A stretch of 28,369 nt of DNA from Stentor coeruleus. Lineage: Eukaryota > Ciliophora > Heterotrichea > Heterotrichida > Stentoridae. The notes beneath the pieces are model-generated. The model was not told the origin of the DNA and made no database searches. It was given only the letters and a program-made list of their open reading frames with translations. Where the stretch lies: assembly GCA_001970955.1 (NCBI GenBank), contig MPUH01000955.1, forward strand, positions 1 to 28,369, in the 5' to 3' direction. Positions 20,410-28,369 of the stretch are shown one piece after another. Position numbers and translations under genes: made by a program. Positions within the stretch are counted from its first letter, which is position 1, and the number at the start of each line of letters is the position of its first letter.

Positions 20410-21061
20410 TTAATAATAAGGTGGAGCATTACGATTGAAAAATCCAAGTCCTCTTGGCTTGGTTTCTTTAACTAAAGATATAGGCTCATCATTTTTTCTT
20501 GGGTTATTATAAAACTCTTCTATACTTCTTGGCTGAGCACAAGGTCTTTGGGGATTTGTGAAATACTTAGATGGTATAGCAAAATTCCCAATATCTTCAG
20601 AATAATTAGATTTTGGGGTATGCTCGTATTCATTATGATTTGAAAATGGGTTTGAAGCTTTATCTGGCTCTTTGGTTAGGTAAGGAACTCTGTAGTCTGA
20701 ATATTCATGTTGAGAAATAGCTGGCAATGGGGATTTTAATTCTCGTTGAGATAGCTTTAATTGTAGGTTAAATAATTTGTCTATTTCATCTGATATACAT
20801 TCGAGATCATAGTTTATGGACTTTATTGCATCTACGCCGCCAAATCGTGGCATTTGGTAAAATGAAGGTTCAGGCTGTTCTTTGTCATGGCTTTGATTAG
20901 ATCTTATTTCTTCTTCCTCCTCTTCTTCTTCTTCTTCCTCTTCATCATCTTCTTCCTCTCCCTCTTCTTCTTCATCCTCTTCTTCTTCATCTTCATCTTC
21001 ATCCTCTTCTCCTTCTTCTTCCTCTTCTTCTTCATCTTCTTCTTCCTCTTCTTCTTCTTCC

Positions 21062-21115
<54 letters not shown>

Positions 21116-21150
21116 TGAACTTTTTTCTTAGATTTTTTACCTTTAGGCAT
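20410..21150 (-). CDS. Poly-glutamate protein, function unknown
   Basis: A 246-residue protein: a basic start (MPKGKKSKKKV), then about 70 residues that are nearly all Glu with some Asp and Gly, then a Ser/Pro/Asn-rich tail of about 165 residues with a short helix (CISDEIDKLFNLQLKLSQ) and FYQMPRFGG. No catalytic domain is visible. Such acidic tracts occur in chromatin, nucleolar and tubulin-interacting proteins, but the role here is unknown. The DNA of the tract is a long homopurine run on the coding strand and probably varies in length between strains. The divergent partner is macrodomain gene 1, 424 bp away. It ends in TAA. Confidence 0.65.
21035..21116. repeat. 82-nt uninterrupted pyrimidine tract (poly-Glu codons)
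   Basis: On the + strand these 82 nt contain only C and T, mostly CTT and CCT units, encoding Glu on the minus strand. Tracts of this kind can form triplex (H-DNA) and slip during replication. The wider low-complexity zone runs from about 20908 to 21116. Confidence 0.8.
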
Positions 21151-21574
21151 TAAATTATAATTCTAGTCACAAAATCATTTGATAGTTTCGGCCTAAGTAA
21201 GTATTAACATAAAAAATGTTGTAGATAAAAGTCTTCTAGCAGGCATTATTTAAAATCTTCTTGCAATCATCGAAAATTGACTAATTTAAAAATTTGCTAT
21301 TAAAAGTAATGAAACCTAGTATTAATTAAGTGTATCTTTCTTTAAAATCCCCAACTCTATAAATATTAAAATCACACAATATCTTAAAAAAAAATTTAAA
21401 AAATTTGCCTTTAATCTTATAGTTAAAAAAAATTATTTAATTTTTAAAAGTATTTTTAGTAATGCTATTAACAATACAAAGTTATAATAAACATAGCATA
21501 TAATCTAAAATTCCAATTATTAAATTTAAATATTCCTGTATTCCTGTATTTTAGCATTTTATTATAAGTTAAAA
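21151..21574. other. Divergent intergenic spacer
   Basis: AT-rich spacer between the poly-Glu gene (minus) and macrodomain gene 1 (plus). No coding piece or RNA gene was seen. A short direct repeat of TATTCCTG lies near 21531-21547. Confidence 0.5.
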
Positions 21575-22243
21575 ATGAGTTCAAGAGAAGTTTGTGAGTT
21601 TACTTATAAAGGGGTGTCTTTTTCAGTAATTCAAGGGAATATTATAGATGAGATTGTTGATGTTGGAGTAAGTCCTTCTAATGAAGGCTTATCCCCAGGC
21701 CCAGGAGCTGCAGGAGCGATAATGCTTAAGGCCGGTTATGAGATTGTAAATGAATGCAAAGAATATATAGAAAATAATGGCCGAGTCTCAACTACTAATA
21801 TTATCAAAACTAGTGCAGGAGGACTTCCTTGGAAAGCTATATTTCATGCTGTAGGTCCTGTATATCGAACTGGAAATAATTGGGAAGAGAAATCATTGGA
21901 AATAACAATTCTTAATTGTTTTCTTGAAGCTAGTAAAATTAATGCATGCTCTATGGTTATGCCTGCTATTTCAGCTGGAAACTTTGGGTTTCCAAAGAAA
22001 TTATGTGCGAAAATTATTATTAAAACTGCTAAGAATTGGGCTGACACATGCAATCAAAGGCAAAATACACTAAAAGTTATACGGTTTATTGGTTTAAATT
22101 TTGAAATTGTTCATGCTTTTGATAGTGAATTGCAAGAATTTAGAAGTAATCCTTCAGGATATGGTAAAAATGAAAAAAAAGAGATAGAGGGGACTAAAGG
22201 TGGAGAGCAATCTTATCGCACAAAATGCTGTGAGATATTCTAG
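21575..22243 (+). CDS. Degenerate macrodomain protein with CaaX tail
   Basis: A 222-residue protein. Residues 10-190 form a macrodomain by overall match to the gene at 23073: FSVIQGNI, FHAVGPVY (90-97) and AISAGNFGFP (131-140). The ligand-binding marks are altered. The adenine-contacting Asp of the GDIT strand is Asn22, the NAAN motif is SPSN (33-36) and the glycine loop is GPGAAGAI (42-49). ADP-ribose hydrolysis is therefore unlikely, although some ligand binding could remain through the retained phosphate loop. The C-terminus reads RTKCCEIF, a Cys pair ending in a CEIF CaaX-type box, so prenylation and membrane anchoring are inferred. It ends in TAG. Confidence 0.82.
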   Translation: MSSREVCEFTYKGVSFSVIQGNIIDEIVDVGVSPSNEGLSPGPGAAGAIMLKAGYEIVNECKEYIENNGRVSTTNIIKTSAGGLPWKAIFHAVGPVYRTGNNWEEKSLEITILNCFLEASKINACSMVMPAISAGNFGFPKKLCAKIIIKTAKNWADTCNQRQNTLKVIRFIGLNFEIVHAFDSELQEFRSNPSGYGKNEKKEIEGTKGGEQSYRTKCCEIF

Positions 22244-22361
22244 TTTTAATTTAATAATTAAACTCTTATCAAAAAAAATTCTAAAGGATGAGATCAATGA
22301 AAAGTAATGAATATGTATGTGTAAATAAATAATTTAAAATAGGGAATATGTACTTAACTAA

Positions 22362-22649
22362 ATTATACACTTACGTTTTAGAGATGTGAATCATAGAGTT
22401 AGACTAATATGGGATGATATGCTAGAAAGAATTATCTTATGGTTATTACTTAAAACAGATAAACTTCAGTTTTATTTCACATTGATACCATATAAATCTA
22501 ATAGTATTTTTGGATTATTAAAAAAAATCGAAATGGATGGAAATATAAGAGAAAATTGAGATCTAAAGGAAAGAGAAGGTAGAGATGATTATAAAAGGTT
22601 GTGGGAAATGCTAATAATTAAGAAATACTTGATTGAGAAATTTTTATAA
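22362..22649 (+). pseudogene. Decayed coding segment, one internal TGA
   Basis: A frame of 96 codons bounded by TAA at both ends is open except for one TGA at 22557-22559. The translated pieces (WDDMLERIILWLLLKTDK, LIPYKSNSIFGLLKKIEMDG and, after the TGA, EGRDDYKRLWEMLIIKKYL) look like real protein. It has no convincing start. Given how often stops occur by chance in such AT-rich DNA, a gene relic is more likely than chance. Its family is not recognised. Confidence 0.35.
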
Positions 22650-23064
22650 ATTTATGTTTATTGTTATGATATTTTAATCTAATATTCCGTTCTATAATTT
22701 GATATTAAATTATTGACTTAAATGCGATTAAAATTTATTAATATATACTACCTTTTCTTCACATTTTTTTTTAAATTTTGCAGCTGAATAATACACATAA
22801 TAGATTCTTGCTTCTAAATACCAGCCAGTCACACTAAATACTATAATATTTTATTAAAATCAAAACATACTTCATCATCTAAAACTTTACCTTCATTTAA
22901 AAAAATGTTATTATACAAAAATGCTTTGATATAATCAAAGCATAACGATCACTTCATATATCTTCAAATAAAATGCAGTTAGAATAATACTAAAAATTGC
23001 ATAAATCCATAATTTACATGGTGAACTTAAATAAAATGTAGACCCTTTTACAAAAATTTCCCAT

Positions 23065-23072
23065 TATAATAA
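23065..23072 (+). promoter_or_regulatory. TATAATAA element abutting the macrodomain 2 start
   Basis: The octamer TATAATAA ends directly against the ATG at 23073. If it is the core promoter or initiator, the 5' UTR would be nearly absent or translation would use a later Met. The alternative is that it is an A/T-rich start-codon context. Confidence 0.35.
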
Positions 23073-24143
23073 ATGTATTGGCAAAAAAAGACTGAAAGCT
23101 GGTACTCTACATTCTACAAAGGCATACAAATTGCTGTCATTCAAGCTGATATTACTTCAGAGCACGTTGACGCAATAGTTAATGCTGCAAATGAACATTT
23201 AGCTCATGGAGGTGGAGTAGCAGGAGCAATATCAAGCCGAGGAGGACGTGATATTCAAAGAGAAAGTGATGAATACGTTCGTAAAAACGGACCAGTTGAT
23301 ACTGGAGATGTAGGACTAACCGGTCCAGGACATTTACCATGTAAATTCGTCATTCATGCAGTAGGACCAGTCTGGCATGAAAGCACTAAAGATGATGAAT
23401 TATTAGAAAGTGCTATATTAAATTCATTCCTTAAAGCTGATGAACTTGAGCTTACTTCTATATCAATTCCTGCTATTTCTAGTGGGATTTTTGGATATCC
23501 TAAACCTCGTTGTGCTATACTTATGATTAGAACAGTGAAAAAGTATATTGATGGAAGGAATCCTAATGCGACGTTAAAAGTGATAAGGCTTACGAATTTT
23601 GATCATGAAACTTCAGAGCTGATGGACAAAGAATTGAAGAACTTTTCTTATGATACTGAAAAAGAAATTGTTTTACCTGAGATAACTATAAAAAGTTGGA
23701 ATTATGGATATTATAATAGTTGGGGGGGATATGGAAATTATAATTCATATGATAAAAAACCTGAAAAAAAAGTGGAAGATAAAGTTAAAGTAGTCAATGC
23801 TCCAGTTTCTAAAATAGTAGATGAGCAAAGATCTGAGAAAGAGAAAATGCAGGATGAGATTAAATCAGATACTGATAATAAACGAGGGATTTGGAAGAGG
23901 GATGAGGCTAAGGAGGATGAGATTAAATTAGATGCTGATAATAAACGAGGGATTTGGAAGAGGGATGAGGCTAAGGAGGATGAGATTGAATCAGATGCTG
24001 CTAATAAACAAAAGGTTTGGAAGAGGGATGAGGTTAATGAGGATGAGAATAGAAATATTGATGGTGAAACTAATAAGGAAAGTGGAAGATTGGGCGATAG
24101 TGTTAGAAAAGTTGAACCGGACGAGAATATGGAAGTTGATTAG
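23073..24143 (+). CDS. Macrodomain protein, canonical ADP-ribose-binding site
   Basis: A 356-residue protein. The macrodomain spans about 12-190: IQADITSE (Asp26 for adenine), the NAAN motif (37-40), the glycine loop GGGVAGAI (46-53), TGDVGLTGPGHLPCKFVIHA (77-96) and the phosphate loop SSGIFGYP (136-143). All key binding marks are intact, so it should bind ADP-ribose and may remove it from proteins or nucleic acids. After a Gly/Tyr/Asn-rich stretch (SWGGYGNYNSYD) come three tandem 21-residue charged repeats of type DEIKSDTDNKRGIWKRDEAKE and an acidic tail. It is probably the intact relative of the degenerate gene 830 bp upstream. It ends in TAG. Confidence 0.88.
   Translation: MYWQKKTESWYSTFYKGIQIAVIQADITSEHVDAIVNAANEHLAHGGGVAGAISSRGGRDIQRESDEYVRKNGPVDTGDVGLTGPGHLPCKFVIHAVGPVWHESTKDDELLESAILNSFLKADELELTSISIPAISSGIFGYPKPRCAILMIRTVKKYIDGRNPNATLKVIRLTNFDHETSELMDKELKNFSYDTEKEIVLPEITIKSWNYGYYNSWGGYGNYNSYDKKPEKKVEDKVKVVNAPVSKIVDEQRSEKEKMQDEIKSDTDNKRGIWKRDEAKEDEIKLDADNKRGIWKRDEAKEDEIESDAANKQKVWKRDEVNEDENRNIDGETNKESGRLGDSVRKVEPDENMEVD
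23853..24041 (+). repeat. Three in-frame 63-bp tandem repeats
   Basis: Copies at 23853-23915, 23916-23978 and 23979-24041 encode 21-residue units. Copies 1 and 2 differ at very few bases and copy 3 is more diverged, which suggests recent expansion of the first two. A partial fourth unit (GATGAGAAT) follows. Confidence 0.9.
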
Positions 24144-25423
24144 GATAATTAGATAAGAAATATTTAGAATATTATTGTAGTTAGGGAATGAAGTTGTGAT
24201 AATTCAGTTTTTAGTATTCAGAAATAATATAAAAAAAGAATATTTGATTATTAGAATAGTTAAATAAAGTATCGAATGCATTTTAGTAGTTACATTTTTT
24301 ATAAATTCAGATGGAATTTAAAACAATAAATTTTATATTTGGGCATATTTTCTTGTTAATTTTACGCATTTTATGTTTAGTTGTTTAATACAGAATAGTT
24401 TTATAAGAAAATATTTTTTGACTTAGTAAAATACAAATGGAATATTTTCATGGATAAATAATTAAGAACCTTATCATATGTACTACCTTATTGTTAAGTA
24501 TAATATCAATAATTTAAATACATAAATTTTGCCTAAAAGAGTCTCTAAAGACAAAACAAAGTAATAATCAAAAGATGAGATTTTAATAAAAATCAAATCT
24601 ATATAGTTCAGAATTAACATAATCAGATCCTTTAATATTTTTCCTCATTTTAACAGAAGCTAAGTATTTTTACAGTTGCTAAACATTAAGTGTTTAATTT
24701 TTACAACTTTAACAAAGAAATATTGTGAAATATATATCCAAATCAAAGCATAAAATATATTTATATCCTGCTTCTCATACTATATTCTAAAAGTTTCATT
24801 ATACCTCTAAACAATAAATATTGTTATCGTTATTATGATAAAATCACACCCAGTCTAAATCTATCATAAAAATCTAATACTTGAATTAATCTAAATTTGT
24901 AAAGATCGCACAATTGTTATTGACTAAAATTTCATATTTCTTTTAAATCCTTTTTATAATTATTCCTAATATTATATAAAGCTTTGCATAAATTATTATA
25001 TGGCTGAGATTATAAAAATAAAAGCCTATTTTTAGTATATCATCATTTTCTAGTATATGAAAGATGCATAAAAAATTATCGGTATTCGTTTTAAGGCTTT
25101 TTTGAAGAACTTAGAAACTTCATATTAAGAAACCTTATACTTCAAAACCTATGCATAGCAAAAAATAAAAAGATAAAACTTCATCAGAAAATTTCAAATA
25201 GCATATAGAATTGAAAAAATTAGAGTTTTCTGGGCTAAAAACTAATTTATATATTGCAGATTGAAAATTACTTTTATAAAAGAGGCTAATAATGAAATTT
25301 TATGATTAATTATAGATGATTCCTAAATAATTCCTAAATTTTACCTTATGCCAAATAGAAAAAGGTTGAATCATTCAGTAAATAATCAGTGAAATACTAA
25401 GAAACTGAACCATTAATAATAAT
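24144..25423. other. 1.3-kb AT-rich spacer, no gene seen
   Basis: The longest clean non-coding stretch in the window. I found no protein-like open frame, tRNA-like arm or strong repeat. The left end is G-rich over C and the right end is mildly C-rich on the + strand, consistent with lying downstream of one + gene and upstream of another. Confidence 0.5.
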
Positions 25424-27085
25424 ATGGGTCAATCTCCTATAATCCCAGAATCAAATTCAAAAAGTACTAATAGGCAAAGACTCAAACATATAAGAATAAA
25501 GCCTCACGCCAACCAAAATGGAACTATTAGAATAAACTTCTCTATAGATTCCAATATTACAACTTACAACTTTGATAACCTCGTCACTGTAGGCTTTCTT
25601 ATTTCCGAAGCTAATCGTCTCATGAAGACCGATAGTATTATTGCATTAAAAACACTTGAAGGAATCGAAACTTTAGACTATTTGCTAACAAACTACGAAA
25701 AAACCCTTGATCACTTTCCCAATATTCTTAACTTGAGTCCAGTTTTTTATGAAAAAATCGAGTCAGAAATTGAAATCCAAAGTTATCATCCTATCAAAGT
25801 CATAGGCAAAGGAGGGTTTTCTCAAGTATCTCTAGTTCGTCAAAAAAACACCGGCAAGTTATATGCTTGTAAAACAGTCTCAAAAGCTAATATTTTAAAG
25901 CAGAAAAAAGTCTTCCTTTTACTTTCAGAGCATAAAATCTTATCAAAAGTTTCACATCCTTTTATCATACAATTGCATTCATGTTTTCAGACAGTAACTT
26001 TTATGCAGATTAATTATTTACATTTTATTCTTGAATTTTGTCCTGGTGGCGAACTTTTTTATCATCTTGGGAATTTAGGTAAATTTACAGAAGACCAAGC
26101 AAGGTTTTATTTTGCTGAAGTTGTTTTAGCATTAGAATATTTACATGAGAACAAGATTGTATTTAGAGATTTAAAGCCTGAGAATATCCTTCTTGCTTCT
26201 GATGGGCATATAAAACTTTCTGATTTTGGTTTGGCTAGGGAAATCATAAGATCAGATGAAAAAAGATACACTTATTGTGGTTCTGCTGAATATATGAGCC
26301 CTGAGATGATAAGTCGCAATGGCCATGGGAAAGAAATTGACTACTATGGTCTAGGATCTTTATTATTCGAACTGCTAACAGGATCTCCACCATTTTATGA
26401 TGAGAACACTGAGAGAATGTTCTGGAAAATACAGCACGAGGAACTCAGTTTTCCAAAATATATGAGTGAAGATGCTGTGGATCTTATAAGCAGATTATTA
26501 GATAAAAATGAAAAAAAACGTATTGGAAGTAAGAGTTTTAATGAAATTAAAGACCATATTTGGTTTTCAACAATACATTGGAAAAGACTTTTACATAAAA
26601 AAACCAGTCCACCTTTTATCCCAAGCATGTCTATGTCGAATTTTTCTGAAGAATTTACTTTATTGCCTATTGAAATGCAGGTGTTTAGTGAAGATACTTG
26701 GAGACCTTGTGAAGGTGACAAGTTTTTTGAATTTGATAATATTTACGCTGGAAGAGTTAGTGATGAATGGGGGGAAAATATGCGACCTTCTTATGTATCT
26801 AGTGGAGATTTAAGTACAGTCAATACAAATTCAAGTATTCAGCATGGGCAAACTTTTAGCAGAACTGAAAGTTTCTTAGATATGAATACTGATGAATCGT
26901 TTATTAATGAAAATATTAATTTGCCGAGGGTGTCTTTATCTCCTCGGATACATCTTCATTTAAATCCTCCTATGCTTATAGAGAGTCTTTCTTCAGACTT
27001 CCTCTTAGAAGCAAGTCCTATGAAACTAGCTTTACAACAAAAGCTAAGGAAGAAAAACTTAAATTTAACCTTTACAAGTAAATAA
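25424..27085 (+). CDS. AGC-family Ser/Thr protein kinase (contains one 15-nt intron)
   Basis: The uninterrupted frame gives 553 residues; removing the 15-nt intron at 25994-26008 gives 548. Numbering below is unspliced. The kinase domain spans about 123-385: glycine loop GKGGFSQV (128-135), Lys150 in ACK, helix-C Glu169, FRDLKPEN (247-254), DFG (267-269), T-loop YTYCGSAEYMSPE with candidate phospho-Thr283, and KKRIGS (365-370). The FRD and EYMSPE forms and the C-tail NFSEEFT (406-412) place it in the AGC group. A hydrophobic motif FFEFD (434-438) has Asp where PKA/PKB relatives carry a phosphorylated Ser/Thr, as in PRK kinases. The N-terminal 120 residues could hold a ubiquitin-like fold. The start MGQS has Gly2, but it is a poor myristoylation fit. 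The Ser-rich C-terminal ~120 residues are unassigned. It ends in TAA just before an assembly join. Confidence 0.9.
   Translation: MGQSPIIPESNSKSTNRQRLKHIRIKPHANQNGTIRINFSIDSNITTYNFDNLVTVGFLISEANRLMKTDSIIALKTLEGIETLDYLLTNYEKTLDHFPNILNLSPVFYEKIESEIEIQSYHPIKVIGKGGFSQVSLVRQKNTGKLYACKTVSKANILKQKKVFLLLSEHKILSKVSHPFIIQLHSCFQTVTFMQINYLHFILEFCPGGELFYHLGNLGKFTEDQARFYFAEVVLALEYLHENKIVFRDLKPENILLASDGHIKLSDFGLAREIIRSDEKRYTYCGSAEYMSPEMISRNGHGKEIDYYGLGSLLFELLTGSPPFYDENTERMFWKIQHEELSFPKYMSEDAVDLISRLLDKNEKKRIGSKSFNEIKDHIWFSTIHWKRLLHKKTSPPFIPSMSMSNFSEEFTLLPIEMQVFSEDTWRPCEGDKFFEFDNIYAGRVSDEWGENMRPSYVSSGDLSTVNTNSSIQHGQTFSRTESFLDMNTDESFINENINLPRVSLSPRIHLHLNPPMLIESLSSDFLLEASPMKLALQQKLRKKNLNLTFTSK
25994..26008 (+). 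other. 15-nt spliceosomal intron, phase 0
   Basis: GTAACTTTTATGCAG starts with GTA, ends with CAG and has an A six bases from its end as a candidate branch point. Left in, it inserts VTFMQ into the kinase between FQT and INYLHFILEF. Taking it out restores exactly the usual AGC spacing of three residues between FQT and the L-x-F strand. Heterotrich ciliates such as Stentor and Blepharisma are known for 15-16-nt introns. Confidence 0.85.
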
Positions 27086-27162
27086 CTAACTTTCTTGTTT
27101 CTNCTAAGGAAGAAAAACTTAAATTTAACCTTTACAAGTAAATAACTAACTTTCTTGTTTCT
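27044..27162. repeat. Exact 59-bp duplication across a single N (assembly join)
   Basis: Positions 27044-27102 and 27104-27162 are identical, separated by one N at 27103. This is how two contig ends with an unmerged overlap look after scaffolding. Copy 1 holds the last kinase codons and stop; copy 2 repeats them in non-coding position. True genomic sequence very probably has one copy. Confidence 0.9.
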
Positions 27163-28369
27163 CATTACCACTATTTTGTGTATTACAATATTAAAATATT
27201 TATTCTCAATAATCCTCTAATAGTTTTATAGAGCTATAGAAAAGGAGGGAAAATTATTTGGATGTAAAATAAAGACAGACTGATTATAAAGATGATGAAG
27301 CATCAAGGCCAAAGTTTTATAAACATTGTGAAGGATGCTTAGATGATGAAATGGAAATTTTAATTATGAAGAATTTGAGCATAATACTGTGATATCATTA
27401 AAATTCTTCAAAGATCCAGTTATAGGTATTAATATAAACACTATAGGAAAACTTTGAATGGAATTAAGGCCAAATATGCTCAAGGAATATATCTGATGAT
27501 GCAAAAGATAGATTAATAGAATCCATCTGGAGAAAAATTAATCAAGATCCTTTATGGCAAGAGTTTTATTTTATTTATCATTATCCTATTAATAAATAAG
27601 AAATTATTAAAATTGACAAAAAGTAAGATCTCAAGATTTGATTAATAAATTTTAGTTTTAATTCATTTATTCTTAATCTAAATGAACTTTTCAATACTTT
27701 ATACCTCATGTCAGGCTATATAATAGATTCATTTTTCTTTCGATTTCAAAGGCAAAAATGAAACTGAAAACATTAAATTAATTTACACTGAAAACTCAGA
27801 TACAAATAAAATGAGTAGTCAAATATACGATAATCGGCAGCTCTTCATCAACAAGCATTGAAAATCCTATAATAAGTAGTATATCATTATTAACAATTAA
27901 AATTATATTTTGCATCAATAAAAAAATTGCTATAAAATACATAGATTAAATTCAGATTTTTTATAGATTTTAGACCTAAAAGTCTGTTATTATCAGCAAG
28001 TAATACAATACATAAAGCTATTGACCTAATAAATCGATAGTTACTAAAAAATTCTGAGCTTATTCAATAGCTAGACTAATATAATCCAAAATCTTAGTTT
28101 TAGATGAATATAAAAGAAGTAGCCCCAAGGAAAGAGAGGTCTGCTATAGATGAAATCAAGCAAAATGCTGAGAAAGACAGTGAGAAATAAAAGAATGCTC
28201 ACTTTGATGCAAGGAAACTCAGCTAAGGACGGTCTAATAAATTTAAAGTAAAATGCCTACTTCAAATGCAGATTTCCTTGACTAACTAGATAAAACTATG
28301 CTTCTAAATTGAATGCAAGTCATTACAAAATAAAGCCCAGTCTAAGATAAATAAAATTAATATCAGAGC
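27163..28369. other. Tail region without intact genes
   Basis: Beyond the assembly join no complete gene is visible. Besides the relic at 27273-27599 there is a 44-codon open piece at 27727-27861 (with KGKNETENIKLIYTENS) and a 28-codon ATG ORF at 28104-28190. Their neighbouring frames are closed. The + strand from 28100 on looks like more decayed coding sequence. Confidence 0.4.
27273..27599 (+). pseudogene. Frameshifted coding relic
   Basis: Three successive protein-like pieces lie in frames 0, 2 and 0 on the + strand: ASRPKFYKHCEGCLDDEMEI, then EEFEHNTVISLKFFKDPVIG ending at TGA 27455, then DDAKDRLIESIWRKINQDPL up to TAA 27597-27599. The breaks have no GT...AG intron of heterotrich size, so this is read as a dead gene or one hit by sequencing indels near the assembly join. 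Its family is not recognised. Confidence 0.4.

Larger units (their letters stand above)
22244..23072. other. Spacer between the macrodomain genes, with a coding relic
   Basis: 829 bp without an intact gene. The segment 22362-22649 is described separately. The remainder is AT-rich. The last ~140 bp before 23073 are C-rich over G on the + strand, as in other 5' flanks here. Confidence 0.5.

Noticed and set aside
20887..21153. Phe/Leu-rich frame opposite the poly-Glu gene
   Set aside because: It is the antisense of a GAA/GAG repeat tract; the sense strand has a full gene with a basic head and an ordinary tail.

Overview
The window looks like macronuclear DNA of a heterotrich ciliate close to Stentor. 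It is strongly AT-rich and gene-dense. Long open genes carry no in-frame TGA, so TGA is not routinely read as Trp. One gene carries a 15-nt in-phase GTA...CAG intron that splits a conserved kinase motif. Intergenic gaps can be as short as 47-48 bp. Stops used are mostly TAA, several TAG and one TGA (followed at once by TAA). No prokaryotic signals, CRISPR array, rRNA or tRNA were seen.

Layout. 1-2001: gene-poor, with scraps of decayed coding sequence and a G-poor stretch before the first gene. 2002-4836 (+): Timeless/Tof1 replication-fork protein. 4837-5865: convergent gap holding a broken helical-repeat pseudogene. 5866-7419 (-): TPR-IQ protein. 8084-9376 (-): RPAP3-like R2TP cofactor. 9721-11067 (-): divergent eRF3/HBS1-type GTPase with a PAM2 motif. 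11252-12748 (-): mitochondrial ATP synthase beta. 13041-15299 (-) and 15454-16119 (+): a divergent pair of unrecognised coiled-coil proteins. 16404-17621 (+): Sec14/CRAL-TRIO protein ending in a CaaX box. 17765-19876 (-): three tandem paralogous membrane proteins of AIG1/ADTRP type. 19925-20347 (+): small four-helix membrane protein. 20410-21150 (-): poly-Glu protein. 21575-22243 and 23073-24143 (+): two macrodomain proteins, the first degenerate and CaaX-tailed, the second canonical with a 63-bp tandem repeat. 25424-27085 (+): AGC-family kinase with the short intron. Beyond it lie an assembly join (single N flanked by an exact 59-bp duplication) and a decayed tail region.

The genes do not form one pathway. 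The local groupings are the tandem AIG1-like triplet, the tandem macrodomain pair, and two separate proteins (Sec14-like and macrodomain 1) with CaaX-type tails that suggest membrane anchoring. Across the window, gene flanks show a strand asymmetry tied to gene direction (C>G upstream, G>C downstream on the coding strand), and many start codons sit just downstream of a TATAATAA-like element.
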